Translations under genes and position numbers: made by a program | Source: Planctomycetota bacterium | GTDB lineage: Bacteria > Planctomycetota > Planctomycetia > Pirellulales > Pirellulaceae | Length of the DNA: 15,378 nucleotides | Assembly: GCA_023430365.1 (NCBI GenBank) | Contig: JAEZAS010000392.1 | Coordinates: forward strand, 1-15,378 | Direction of reading: 5' to 3' | Notes under the pieces: model-generated | Databases searched by the model: none | What the model was told of the DNA's origin: nothing | Seen by the model: the letters and a program-made list of their open reading frames with translations, nothing else | Shown here: one piece after another, positions 1 to 7,800 of the stretch | Layout: each line of letters starts with the position of its first letter | Position numbering within the stretch: position 1 is the first letter of the stretch

Positions 1-302
1 GGGCAGGCTTCCAGCCTGCCCGTGAAAGCCGCACAGCGGCGAAATTCACTAGCCGTGGGCGTTAGCCCACGGAAAGCATCCGCGTGTAAAGCGCAAGCCC
101 CGCAGGGGCGATATTGCCCCAATAGACAAATGCCGCCCCTGCGGGGCTCAATCGATCACCCGCGCAACCCAACCGTGGGCTCACGCCCACGGCTAATCAA
201 TGCCGCCACTTCGTGGCTGCTCGGCTGCCTGGCTACGTGGCTTTTTGACTTCGCGGTGACGATTCAATCAGGTGGGGCAGACATTCCTGTCTGCCGAATT
301 GG
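1..302. repeat. Gene-free cluster of REP-like palindromes downstream of purL
   Basis: No credible gene lies in this stretch. It is packed with short perfect hairpins: 1-21 (arms GGGCAGGCT / AGCCTGCCC, loop TCC), 28-40 (GCCGC-ACA-GCGGC), 53-72 (CCGTGGGC / GCCCACGG), 97-109 (GCCCC-GCA-GGGGC), 135-147 (GCCCC-TGC-GGGGC), 173-192 (CCGTGGGC / GCCCACGG), 205-217 (GCCAC-TTC-GTGGC) and 276-295 (GGCAGACA / TGTCTGCC). Some are arranged as inverted pairs: 50-72 pairs with 173-195 (22 of 23 bases), and 96-110 pairs with 134-148 (15 of 15), nested inside it. None is followed by a T-run, so they do not look like ordinary intrinsic terminators, although they could shield the purL transcript 3' end. Confidence 0.8.
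272..297 (+). repeat. 26-base palindromic repeat, intergenic copy
   Basis: The core is a hairpin at 276-295 with 8-base arms GGCAGACA / TGTCTGCC and loop TTCC. The whole 26 bases are identical, in inverted orientation, to 1420-1445 inside purL. This copy lies only a few bases beyond the purL stop codon. Confidence 0.9.
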
Positions 303-3293
303 CTACCACCGCAGCGGCTTCTGCCAGGCTTCCTTCAACTCGGCAATCGGCAGATCGACAAGCTGCTTGTCAGCCCCGCTGATCTGCACCCGGCCGCTCT
401 TGGTCACTTCGCCGATCTTGGCAAACGTCACCCCGGCGAGCGCCTTCTCGAACGCGTCGGCCTTGTCGGGAGCTACCTCCACGACCAGCCGCGTGTTCGA
501 CTCGGAGTACATCCGGATCGCATCGAGCTGGGCCGCGCTCGAACCGGCCGGAACATCGACCGGCACGTCGCTGATTCGCACCTGCACCCCGCAGCCGCCG
601 GCAAACGCCATTTCGGCGAACGCCACGGCGAGGCCGCCTTCCGATGGATCGTGGCAGGCCCGCACCAGGCCATGGGCGATGGCGCCGTGCAGCGCCGGAT
701 AGACCTTCTTCGCGGCGGCCGTGTCGAGCTTCGGTGCGGTTCCGCCGCTCAGGCCGCTGACGAGGCTGAAGTGCGACCCGCCCAACTCGTCGCGCGTCAC
801 GCCCACGACATACAGCAGGTTGCCCGGCGACTTGAGGTCCATCGTCACGCACTGGCGGACATCGTCGACCTGTCCCATCGCGCTGATGAGCAGCGTCGGC
901 GGGATCGAGATCGTCCGTCGGCCGTCCTCGGCGTCGTAGCTGTACTCGTTGTTGAGGCTGTCCTTGCCGCTGATGAACGGCGTGCCGAGCGCGATGGCCA
1001 CGTCCTGGCAGGCGAGCGCCGCCCGCACGAGCGAGCCGAGCGTCTCGGGCCGATCGGTGTAGCCCCAACAGAAGTTGTCGAGAATCGCGATCCGCGACGG
1101 ATCGGCGCCGACGGCCACGCAGTTGCGCACCGCTTCGTCGATGGCGCTGGCCGCCATGTCGTAGGTGTCGAAGTCGCCGTACCGCGGATTCATGCCGCAC
1201 GCGATCACCAATCCCCGCCGCGACGAGAGGACCGGACGAATGACCGCCGCGTCGCTCGGGCCATCGTTCTCGACGCCGACGAGCGGCTTGATCACGCTGC
1301 CGCCTTGCACCTCGTGATCGTACTGCCGGATCACCCACTCCTTGCTCGCAATGTTCAAAGAGCCGAGCAGGGCAAGCAGGGTCTGTTGGTGGTCAATCTT
1401 CGACAGATCGATCCCCGAGTCGGCAGACAGGAATGTCTGCCCCACGGACTGCAGCGGCTGAACTGCTGGCGGCGTGTAAGTCGCCTGCCGCGTCACCCGC
1501 GGCCGACCCTCATGGAGGAAGTCCATCGACATATCGCCGACGACCGTTCCCTGATACTTCAGCGTCAATCGGCCCGTCGGCGTGAACCGGCCGATCACCG
1601 TGGCCTCGACATGCTCGCTTCGCGCGAGCGCTTCGAGCTCCGGCCACTTGTCCTCCGGCACGGCGAGGACCATCCGCTCCTGAGCCTCGCTGATCCAGAT
1701 TTCGGTGTACGACAGGCCTTCGTACTTCAGCGGCGCTCGTTCGAGCCAGACTTCGGCGCCGAGCTCGCCACCCATTTCGCCGACAGCGCTGGAGAAGCCA
1801 CCGGCGCCGCAGTCGGTCACCGCGCTAAACAGCTCCCGGTCGCGGGCCGCGAGCAACACGTCGAGCACCATCTTCTCGGTGATCGCGTTGCCGATCTGCA
1901 CGGCTCCGCCGGAGACTTTTTCGCTTTGGCTGGTGAGTTCGACCGAGCTGAACGTCGCCCCGTGAATGCCGTCGCGACCCGTTCGGCCGCCGAGCGAGAC
2001 GATCAGGTCGTTCGGCTTCACTTCTTTGAACGACTTGTCCTTCGGCAGCACGCCGACGTCGCCGCAGAACACGAGCGGATTGCCGACGTAGCGCTCGTCG
2101 AAGTAGATGGCGCCGTTCACTGTCGGAATGCCCATCCGGTTGCCGTAATCGCGCACGCCGCTCACCACGCCGCGCATCACCCGCCGCGGATGGAGCACGC
2201 CCGGCGGCAGCTTTTCGGCCGGCATATCGGGCGGGGCGAAGCAAAAGACGTCGGTGTTGCACACCGGCCGGGCTCCCATGCCCGTGCCGAGCGTATCGCG
2301 GATCACCCCGCCGATCCCCGTGTTGGCGCCGCCGTACGGCTCGATGGCGCTGGGGCGGTTATGCGTTTCGACCTTGAAGGCCACGTTGAAGTCGTCGGTG
2401 AACTTCACGACCCCCGCGTTGTCGCGAAACACGCTCACGCACCAGTCGTTTTCGCCCAGATCGCGGCGGATCTGCTGCGTGGCGGCAAAAATCGTTTCCT
2501 TGAGCATGCTCTTGAACTGCCGCTCGCCGCGCTCGTCGCGGTAGCTCACCTGGCCGGCGAGCGTCTTGTGGCTGCAGTGCTCGCTCCAGGTCTGGGCGAC
2601 CGTCTCCAGCTCGGCGTCGGTCGGGTCGCGATCGAGCTCGCGGAAGTGCTGCTGGATCGTCTGCATCTCGACGAGCGTCAGGCTGAGCGTCCGCTCGCGG
2701 CTGAGCCGTTGCAATTGCTCGTCGTTGAGCTCGCGGAGCGGAATCACTTCCAGGTTGAAGCGATACGACGAACCGAGATGAATCTCCTTCATCGTCAGCG
2801 GACCGACGACCGCCTGCTCGATCGAATCGTTCGCCAGCAGCTTATTGACCAGCAGGGCGAGGCGATCCTCGGGCAGTTCGTCGATCCAGAACTTGCGCAG
2901 CGTCACCACTGCGTCGGCCTTCAGGCCGAAGTCGGCGATGGCCCGCTGGGTGCTCTCGGCCACCGGGTCGGTGACGCCCGGTTTGGGGAGCACGTGGACG
3001 ATCTGCGAAAACCGCTGCGCCGCCGTTCCGTCCAGCCGATTGGCCGGCAGGTTGATCAGGCTGGCTTCGCCGACGCGGGCGATCACCGGCTGTTCGACCA
3101 CGAGGTCGGCGAGCAGCTCGTGGGCGATCTGCTGGATTTGCCGCTCGTCGAACTCGCCTTGCACGAGAAAGCCGCGCGCCGCGTGCAGCTTCAGGCTGCC
3201 CAACCCCAGGTCGGCCGCCTGGCTGGCGATGGCCCTGCCGAGCAGGTCCGGTTGGTCGGGGGTCGGATGGATATCAACTTCCCACAGCGTCAC
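303..3293 (-). CDS. purL: Phosphoribosylformylglycinamidine synthase, PurL with two N-terminal PurS-like domains
   Basis: PurL catalyses ATP- and glutamine-dependent conversion of FGAR to FGAM, the fourth step of cytoplasmic purine synthesis. The product is 996 residues from a GTG at 3293. That start has GGGAA about eight bases upstream; an ATG at 3371 would add 26 unconvincing residues inside tyrA. Residues 1-75 and 97-165 look like tandem PurS-type ferredoxin-like repeats, the second carrying VLPKPGVTDP. Catalytic landmarks follow: SEHCSHK (237-243), KVETHNRP (308-315), GGANTGIGGVIRD (321-333), GRTGRDGIHGATFSS (436-450), TDCGAGG (493-499) and GVENDGPSDAAV (673-684), then ISGKDSLNNEY and HDPSEGGLA. 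There is no glutaminase domain, so a separate PurQ is expected; none is in the window. Residues 617-625 are encoded by a palindromic repeat lying in the linker between the two halves. The gene overlaps tyrA by 20 bases, which suggests translational coupling. Confidence 0.97.
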   Translation of the reverse strand: MTLWEVDIHPTPDQPDLLGRAIASQAADLGLGSLKLHAARGFLVQGEFDERQIQQIAHELLADLVVEQPVIARVGEASLINLPANRLDGTAAQRFSQIVHVLPKPGVTDPVAESTQRAIADFGLKADAVVTLRKFWIDELPEDRLALLVNKLLANDSIEQAVVGPLTMKEIHLGSSYRFNLEVIPLRELNDEQLQRLSRERTLSLTLVEMQTIQQHFRELDRDPTDAELETVAQTWSEHCSHKTLAGQVSYRDERGERQFKSMLKETIFAATQQIRRDLGENDWCVSVFRDNAGVVKFTDDFNVAFKVETHNRPSAIEPYGGANTGIGGVIRDTLGTGMGARPVCNTDVFCFAPPDMPAEKLPPGVLHPRRVMRGVVSGVRDYGNRMGIPTVNGAIYFDERYVGNPLVFCGDVGVLPKDKSFKEVKPNDLIVSLGGRTGRDGIHGATFSSVELTSQSEKVSGGAVQIGNAITEKMVLDVLLAARDRELFSAVTDCGAGGFSSAVGEMGGELGAEVWLERAPLKYEGLSYTEIWISEAQERMVLAVPEDKWPELEALARSEHVEATVIGRFTPTGRLTLKYQGTVVGDMSMDFLHEGRPRVTRQATYTPPAVQPLQSVGQTFLSADSGIDLSKIDHQQTLLALLGSLNIASKEWVIRQYDHEVQGGSVIKPLVGVENDGPSDAAVIRPVLSSRRGLVIACGMNPRYGDFDTYDMAASAIDEAVRNCVAVGADPSRIAILDNFCWGYTDRPETLGSLVRAALACQDVAIALGTPFISGKDSLNNEYSYDAEDGRRTISIPPTLLISAMGQVDDVRQCVTMDLKSPGNLLYVVGVTRDELGGSHFSLVSGLSGGTAPKLDTAAAKKVYPALHGAIAHGLVRACHDPSEGGLAVAFAEMAFAGGCGVQVRISDVPVDVPAGSSAAQLDAIRMYSESNTRLVVEVAPDKADAFEKALAGVTFAKIGEVTKSGRVQISGADKQLVDLPIAELKEAWQKPLRW
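1420..1445 (-). repeat. 26-base palindromic repeat inside purL, translated as VGQTFLSAD
   Basis: These bases are an exact inverted copy of 272-297. On the purL strand they read GTG GGG CAG ACA TTC CTG and then TCT GCC GA, giving V617 to A624 and most of the D625 codon, in frame and starting on a codon boundary. The hairpin core is 1422-1441. The peptide falls between FLHEGRPRV (592-600) and NIASKEWVIRQYDHE (647-661), a linker where PurL proteins vary in length, so the enzyme should tolerate it. Confidence 0.9.
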
Positions 3294-4131
3294 GGTGGCG
3301 TTTCCCTTGCTGAAGCAAATGAGCGAGCTGCGCCTCGTCGCCACGCTCGAGCGCGGCGGCATAGGCGGCAATGAACTTTTCGAATTCCCGGAGCTGAGCG
3401 AGCACGTGCGGCCGGTTGTCGCTCAGGATCTGCCGCCACAGCTCGACATCGCCGGCGGCGACACGCGTGGTGTCGGCCCAGCCGGTGGCGGTGAGCGGCA
3501 AATAATCTTGTTTCGTAGCGGCGGCCAGGGCGGCGGCGACGACGTGCGGCACGTGACTGGTCGCGGCGACCGCCTGATCGTGCTCGGCGGGAGACATGCG
3601 CACGACCTTCGCCCCGAGCGCCTGCCAAAGCGATTCAACTCGTTCGACCGCATCGCTCTTCGAAGCCTCCGATGGCGTTACGACGACCGTTCGCCCCTCG
3701 AGCAGGTCGGCCCGCGCAAACTCCACGCCGGTGCGCTCGCTTCCAGCCAGGGGATGGCTGCCGACGAACGACGTCCACAGGCCGAGTGCTCCCGCGAGAG
3801 CCCGATCGGCCCCTTCGACGATCGATTGCTTGGTGCTGCCGACGTCGGTGACGAGCGTTCCCGACTTCGCCGCCTCGGCGACTTGTTTCACCTGGTCGAC
3901 GATGGTCTGCACCGGGGTGCCGATGATGACGAGTTCGGCCTGGGCGACCCCCGCGGCCAGATCGGTCGTGGCTTCGGTGATCGCGCCGCGGTTTTCCGCA
4001 GTTCGCAGCGTCTCCATCCGCCGGCCGATGCCGATGACGTGGCGGGCGAGATTCCGCTGGCGCAGGCCAAGGCCGATCGATCCTCCGATCAGTCCGACAC
4101 CGATGATCGCCACGCGGTCCCAGTAGGGCAT
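3274..4131 (-). CDS. tyrA: Prephenate/arogenate dehydrogenase
   Basis: TyrA oxidatively decarboxylates prephenate or arogenate in tyrosine synthesis. The product is 285 residues, the normal size for a monofunctional TyrA without ACT or chorismate mutase domains. The Rossmann fold begins at once, with GVGLIGG (11-17) as the GxGxxG loop. TDVGSTK (95-101), GSHPLAGSE (124-132, with the family histidine H126), AEHDQAVAATSHVPH (182-196) and GWADTTRVAAGD (217-228) are hallmarks of the family. The second beta strand ends GIGRRME with two arginines and no acidic residue, which suggests NADP rather than NAD. I chose the ATG at 4131: a TTG at 4194 would add 21 residues with no family similarity and sits at the candidate promoter. 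No strong Shine-Dalgarno is visible. The 3' end overlaps purL by 20 bases. Confidence 0.95.
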   Translation of the reverse strand: MPYWDRVAIIGVGLIGGSIGLGLRQRNLARHVIGIGRRMETLRTAENRGAITEATTDLAAGVAQAELVIIGTPVQTIVDQVKQVAEAAKSGTLVTDVGSTKQSIVEGADRALAGALGLWTSFVGSHPLAGSERTGVEFARADLLEGRTVVVTPSEASKSDAVERVESLWQALGAKVVRMSPAEHDQAVAATSHVPHVVAAALAAATKQDYLPLTATGWADTTRVAAGDVELWRQILSDNRPHVLAQLREFEKFIAAYAAALERGDEAQLAHLLQQGKRHRDAVGS

Positions 4132-4184
4132 GGCCCAAAAATCCGGCGAAAAATGGCCCCAAACGAACGCCCGCCACCGCCGCG

Positions 4185-4193
4185 ATTGTAACA
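4185..4193 (-). promoter_or_regulatory. Candidate extended -10 promoter for tyrA-purL
   Basis: The minus strand reads TGTTACAAT, an extended -10 (TG-n-TACAAT, five of six matches to TATAAT). No good -35 is visible at 17-18 bases. Transcription would begin near 4178, leaving a leader of about 47 bases before the tyrA ATG and excluding the upstream TTG as a start. Confidence 0.45.
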
Positions 4194-4235
4194 AACCCCA
4201 GCCAACCCTCGCAGGGGACGGGGGAAGTTATCCGT

Positions 4236-4323
4236 GGTCAGTTTTCAGTGCTAAGCAGGCCGAGTCACCTCCCCCCACTGATAACTGACAACTGAGAACT
4301 GACGACTGCTGACTGAAAACTTC
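4236..4323. repeat. Degenerate period-7 repeat with inverted partner
   Basis: From about 4282 the plus strand runs AACTGAC, AACTGAG, AACTGAC, GACTGCT, GACTGAA, AACT, a seven-base period. A short inverted partner precedes it: AGTTTTCAGT at 4240-4249 pairs exactly with ACTGAAAACT at 4312-4321. The element occupies the divergent intergenic region between tyrA and the small plus-strand gene and may overlap the promoter of the latter. Confidence 0.75.
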
Positions 4324-4359
4324 CTTCCCGCTACGATTGCGTCGAAGGACTTCAAGGCT

Positions 4360-4710
4360 ATGGACTTACCCAGTGGGACCAGCACGCTGCTGCTGGCTGG
4401 CGGTATCGCGCTGGCGAGCTGGCTGATCCTGCGCGGCACGCGCGCTCGCTGGGCCCGTTCGCAGCGGGCGACCGCCGGGATCGATCCCAAAACCATCCGG
4501 GAATCGATGGGAGAACCGAATCGCGACAGGGCCCTGTCCGACGCCCCGCCGGAAGTGCTCCGCTGGCACGTCGAGCTTCACGAGACCGCCCGCGACCTCA
4601 AAGCCGAAATCGACACCAAGCTCGCCGCCCTCAGCGCCCTAACCAAGCTCGCCAAAGCAGAAGCCGATCGGCTGGAAAGATTGCTTAGGGAAGTAGACAG
4701 TAAACAGTAG
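4360..4710 (+). CDS. Small membrane-anchored coiled-coil protein, function unknown
   Basis: I do not recognise the family. The 116-residue product has one predicted membrane segment (about residues 8-26, TLLLAGGIALASWLILRG), then a basic stretch (R26-R37) indicating a cytoplasmic C-terminal part. The motif DPKTIRESMGEP follows, and a charged helix from about residue 65 to 111 (EVLRWHVELHETARDLKAEI onward) looks like a coiled coil. The ATG at 4360 has AAGGA at 4345-4349, ten bases upstream. It is the only credible plus-strand gene, divergent from tyrA and convergent with lptD. The last residues (VDSKQ) and the TAG stop are encoded by the period-7 repeat at 4692-4723, so the original C-terminus may have been altered. 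A role as a membrane scaffold is possible but unsupported by context. Confidence 0.75.
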   Translation: MDLPSGTSTLLLAGGIALASWLILRGTRARWARSQRATAGIDPKTIRESMGEPNRDRALSDAPPEVLRWHVELHETARDLKAEIDTKLAALSALTKLAKAEADRLERLLREVDSKQ

Positions 4711-4840
4711 ACAGTAAACAGTTGGAACAGCTCACAACGCTATCCCCACACCACTGCATTGCTCCAAACTCGAGCCTCTACTCTCCGAGCTCTGAAACCC
4801 GCCCTCTGAACTGTCTACTGTGAACTGTCTACTGTCTACT
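4692..4840. repeat. Inverted pair of period-7 repeats across the 3' ends of convergent genes
   Basis: The left arm, 4692-4723, is AGTAGAC, AGTAAAC, AGTAGAC, AGTAAAC, AGTT. The right arm, 4809-4840, is its inverted counterpart, matching at 28 of 32 positions, and is also built on seven-base units. The 85 bases between (4724-4808) show no gene. The left arm contains the stop of the small plus-strand gene (4708-4710), and the right arm ends two bases before the lptD stop codon (4843-4845). A transcript through the region could form a long imperfect stem, possibly acting as a bidirectional terminator, but there is no T-run. Confidence 0.85.
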
Positions 4841-4842
4841 CC

Positions 4843-7800
4843 TTACTCCAATCCCATCACCCCCGCTGGCGGCACTTGGACGCCGCCGACCAGGCCGAGG
4901 CGGCTGGTGGGGAGGAACCGTGGTTCCAGGCCGAACTGGAAGCCGTAGTTGTCGCGGCTGGCGTCGTAGTTGAAGCCAAAGTTCATCAGGAACGATTCGC
5001 CGATCCGCACCAGGCCCACGTTCTGGCCGATGTTGCCGGTCGACGAGAAGTCGATGCTCGTGCCGGCGTTGGCGATCCACTTCTCGCTCAGGCGATAGTT
5101 GGCCGCGGCGACGAGCACGTTGCTGCTGATCGGACCTTCCGTGCTGCGGAAGCCGAGGAACAGCGAGCCATTCTCCGGCCGATTGATGATGCCGCCCACC
5201 GTCACCTGCCGCAGACCCTGGCTGAAGAAGTCGGCGTAGCCGTCCGAGAGCAGCGTCAGCCGGTCGCCGATGTGCCAGCGGAATTCGTAGTCGAACATGC
5301 CGAAGTTTTCGCCGAAGTTGTCCCGCTCGGGATCGGGGAAGAATACGGCTTCGACGTCGAGCGTGATCCAGTCGATGATCCGCTCCTGACCCGCCAGACC
5401 GCGCTTCGTCTGCCATCGCTGATCGACGCCAAAACGAACCTGCGTCATGTCGTCGGCAATCTCCATGCTTTGGCCGGTCACCCAGCCTTGCATGTTGCTG
5501 CGGACGGCGAACAACCGTTCGTCGTACTTCAGCGGGATCTGGTCGCCGAACGTCAGGCCGAACGTATTGAACAGCATCCGGCGGCGGAACGATTCCTGGG
5601 CGTTGTCGTCGAGCTGGTCGTAGAGCGGAAACTCGGTCACATCCTGATCGGCGGCGGCGTAGAAGGCGTCCACCTTGTACGTGATCTTGTGCGCCATGCC
5701 GTTCAGGTTGAAGAGCTCGCTCTTCACGGTCGGATCGACGCTCCACACCGGCAGGCTGGCGCGAATGCCTCCCTGGCCATAGAAGCGAGACAATTCCTCC
5801 TCGTTCAGCACCTCGCCCCAGAAGCCTGCTTCGCCCAGGACATAGGGGACCACCTTCACCGGCCCCGCTTCGAGCGGCATGTCGAGTTCCTGTCGCGTGA
5901 TGGCGCGCAAGCCCTGGCGATGCCGTTCCCAGGGGAGCAGCTGGAACGTCGCGGCGTCCTGCGGCGCCGTCGGCGTCGTCGCCACGCCCAGGTCGGCGTA
6001 ACCGATGCTCGTGTGCTCGTGCCACGTTAGCCGATCGAACAGCAGCGACTGGCCGATCGTGAAGTGGTCCAGCCGCGGCAGCCAGGTCGTGTCGGTGAAG
6101 AAGTCGTTCACGCGCACGTCCGACGAAAGGCTCCACGAGCGATTTTCGTTAAAGCGCTTCAGCTCGACGCCGGTCGATTCGTCTTTAAACGTGTCCCACT
6201 CCGTCTCGTAGAACATTTCGAGGAAGTTGCGGTCGCTGATCAGGCCGACTTCGCCGGTGAACTGCCAATCGGCGCCGATCAACTGCCGGTGCTGGGCGAG
6301 CAAGCGACCGCGGTTGCGCGATTCGGGCACCATGTTCATACGGTCGGCGCCGAGCGTATCGAGGCCGGAGTCGTACGGCAGACCCCAGGCGTCGATAAAG
6401 CCCTGATAAGGGCCCGGGAAGCCGAGGAGCGTATCTCCCGCGTAGCGATAATTCGTGCCCAGAGCCGCCCCGCGCTCGCTCAGGTAGTCGGTCGATAATG
6501 TCCAGCGCGTGTTCGGCGGTGGGTTCCGGATGCCGAACACCTGGTACAGGTCGATGTCGACATACACCTGCTGGCCGAAGATGCGGTCGCTGTTGAAGCG
6601 GATGCTGTCGACGTAGAACGTCGGCTTGGTCAGGTCGGTTGCAATCGTGGGCCAGTAAAACACCGGCACGCCGCCGATATAGACGCGGTTGTCGTTCGCC
6701 GTGGCCAGGTACTTGTGTTCCACCTGCTGTTCGCCGGTCGCCGGATCGATGAGCGGCTGGCCGGTGAAGGGATCGACGAGCGGCGTAGGAGTGTCGGTGA
6801 CCGAAACATCGCCGGTCTGGAACCAGTAACGCGGCACGCCGATGCGACTGGACGTGACCGCAGCGTTGTAAGCCTGATACTGCTGGGCGCTCACCTGCTG
6901 CAGCACTTCGGCCCGCAGACGCACCAGCCCCTGATACTCGGGAACCGGCGTGAGCAGCTCAGCGTTGAGCACCACGCCATATTCCTGCCTCGCGTTGTAG
7001 TACATGCGATCGGCGTAGATCACCCGATCTCCCTGGCGGAAGACGATGTTCCCTTCCAGATAGAACTCAATCGGCCCATCGTCGGTGTTGAACGTCTGCC
7101 CGCCTTCGGGATTGGACACGTTGATCGGCGGAATCCAGGCCACGAGGCGATCGGTCTCGATGCTCACGGTGCCGAGCTGCTCGATGCCGTCGATGACGAT
7201 CTGCATGCCGGAGGTGGCCATCAGCACCTGCTCGTTGCGCTCGGGCACGGCGATGGTGCGGGCGTTCCAGCGGCTGCCGCTGCGCGGGAAGACTCGCACG
7301 CGTCGGCCCGCCGCGGGAGCCACGGTCGCACGCGTCGGCGGGGCGACTTCCTGGCGGATGGCCTGCGCCTGCTGGACTCCTTCGCCGGCGCCATCGCTGA
7401 TCGCGGTGGGGATTGGATTGCCTTCGGGCGTCTGTCGGAACGGATCGCGCGCCTCGAGACCGCGACGGAAGATCGCCGGTTCCACGTTCGGCTCGCCCGG
7501 CATGATCGGCGCTTGCAGCTCGATGCCACCCGTCGTGTGGAAGCGGCCGAGCCAGATCTTGTCTTCGAGTGTGTTCGCGGCGACACCTGTTACGAGGTGT
7601 GGATTGCCTCGCCGGCCGAAGTTCACTTTCACGTTGCCTTCGAAGTAGCCGATCACCTTGCTCGGCCGACCGCTGAACGCTTCAGCGCGATCGACCCAGA
7701 AGACTGCTTCATCGGCGCTGGCGACGACGTCGTCCTGCTTCAGCTCCACGTTGCCGCGCACGATCCAGACTTGATACTGCCCCTGCGTCATGTTCGTGGC

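Noticed and set aside
22..702. 226-residue plus-strand open frame
   Set aside because: It runs through the palindrome cluster and then antisense to purL, and has no recognisable domain.
1420..1445. Possible purL pseudogene caused by the repeat
   Set aside because: The repeat is in frame, the frame stays open from 3293 to 303, and all catalytic motifs are present on both sides.
651..3374. 907-residue plus-strand open frame opposite purL
   Set aside because: It is rich in Arg, Ala, Val and His with no domain signal and lies exactly antisense to a gene with all PurL motifs. It is a high-GC shadow.
4282..4840. CRISPR-like arrays
   Set aside because: The repeats are only seven bases with no unique spacers. 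They are simple-sequence heptamer arrays.
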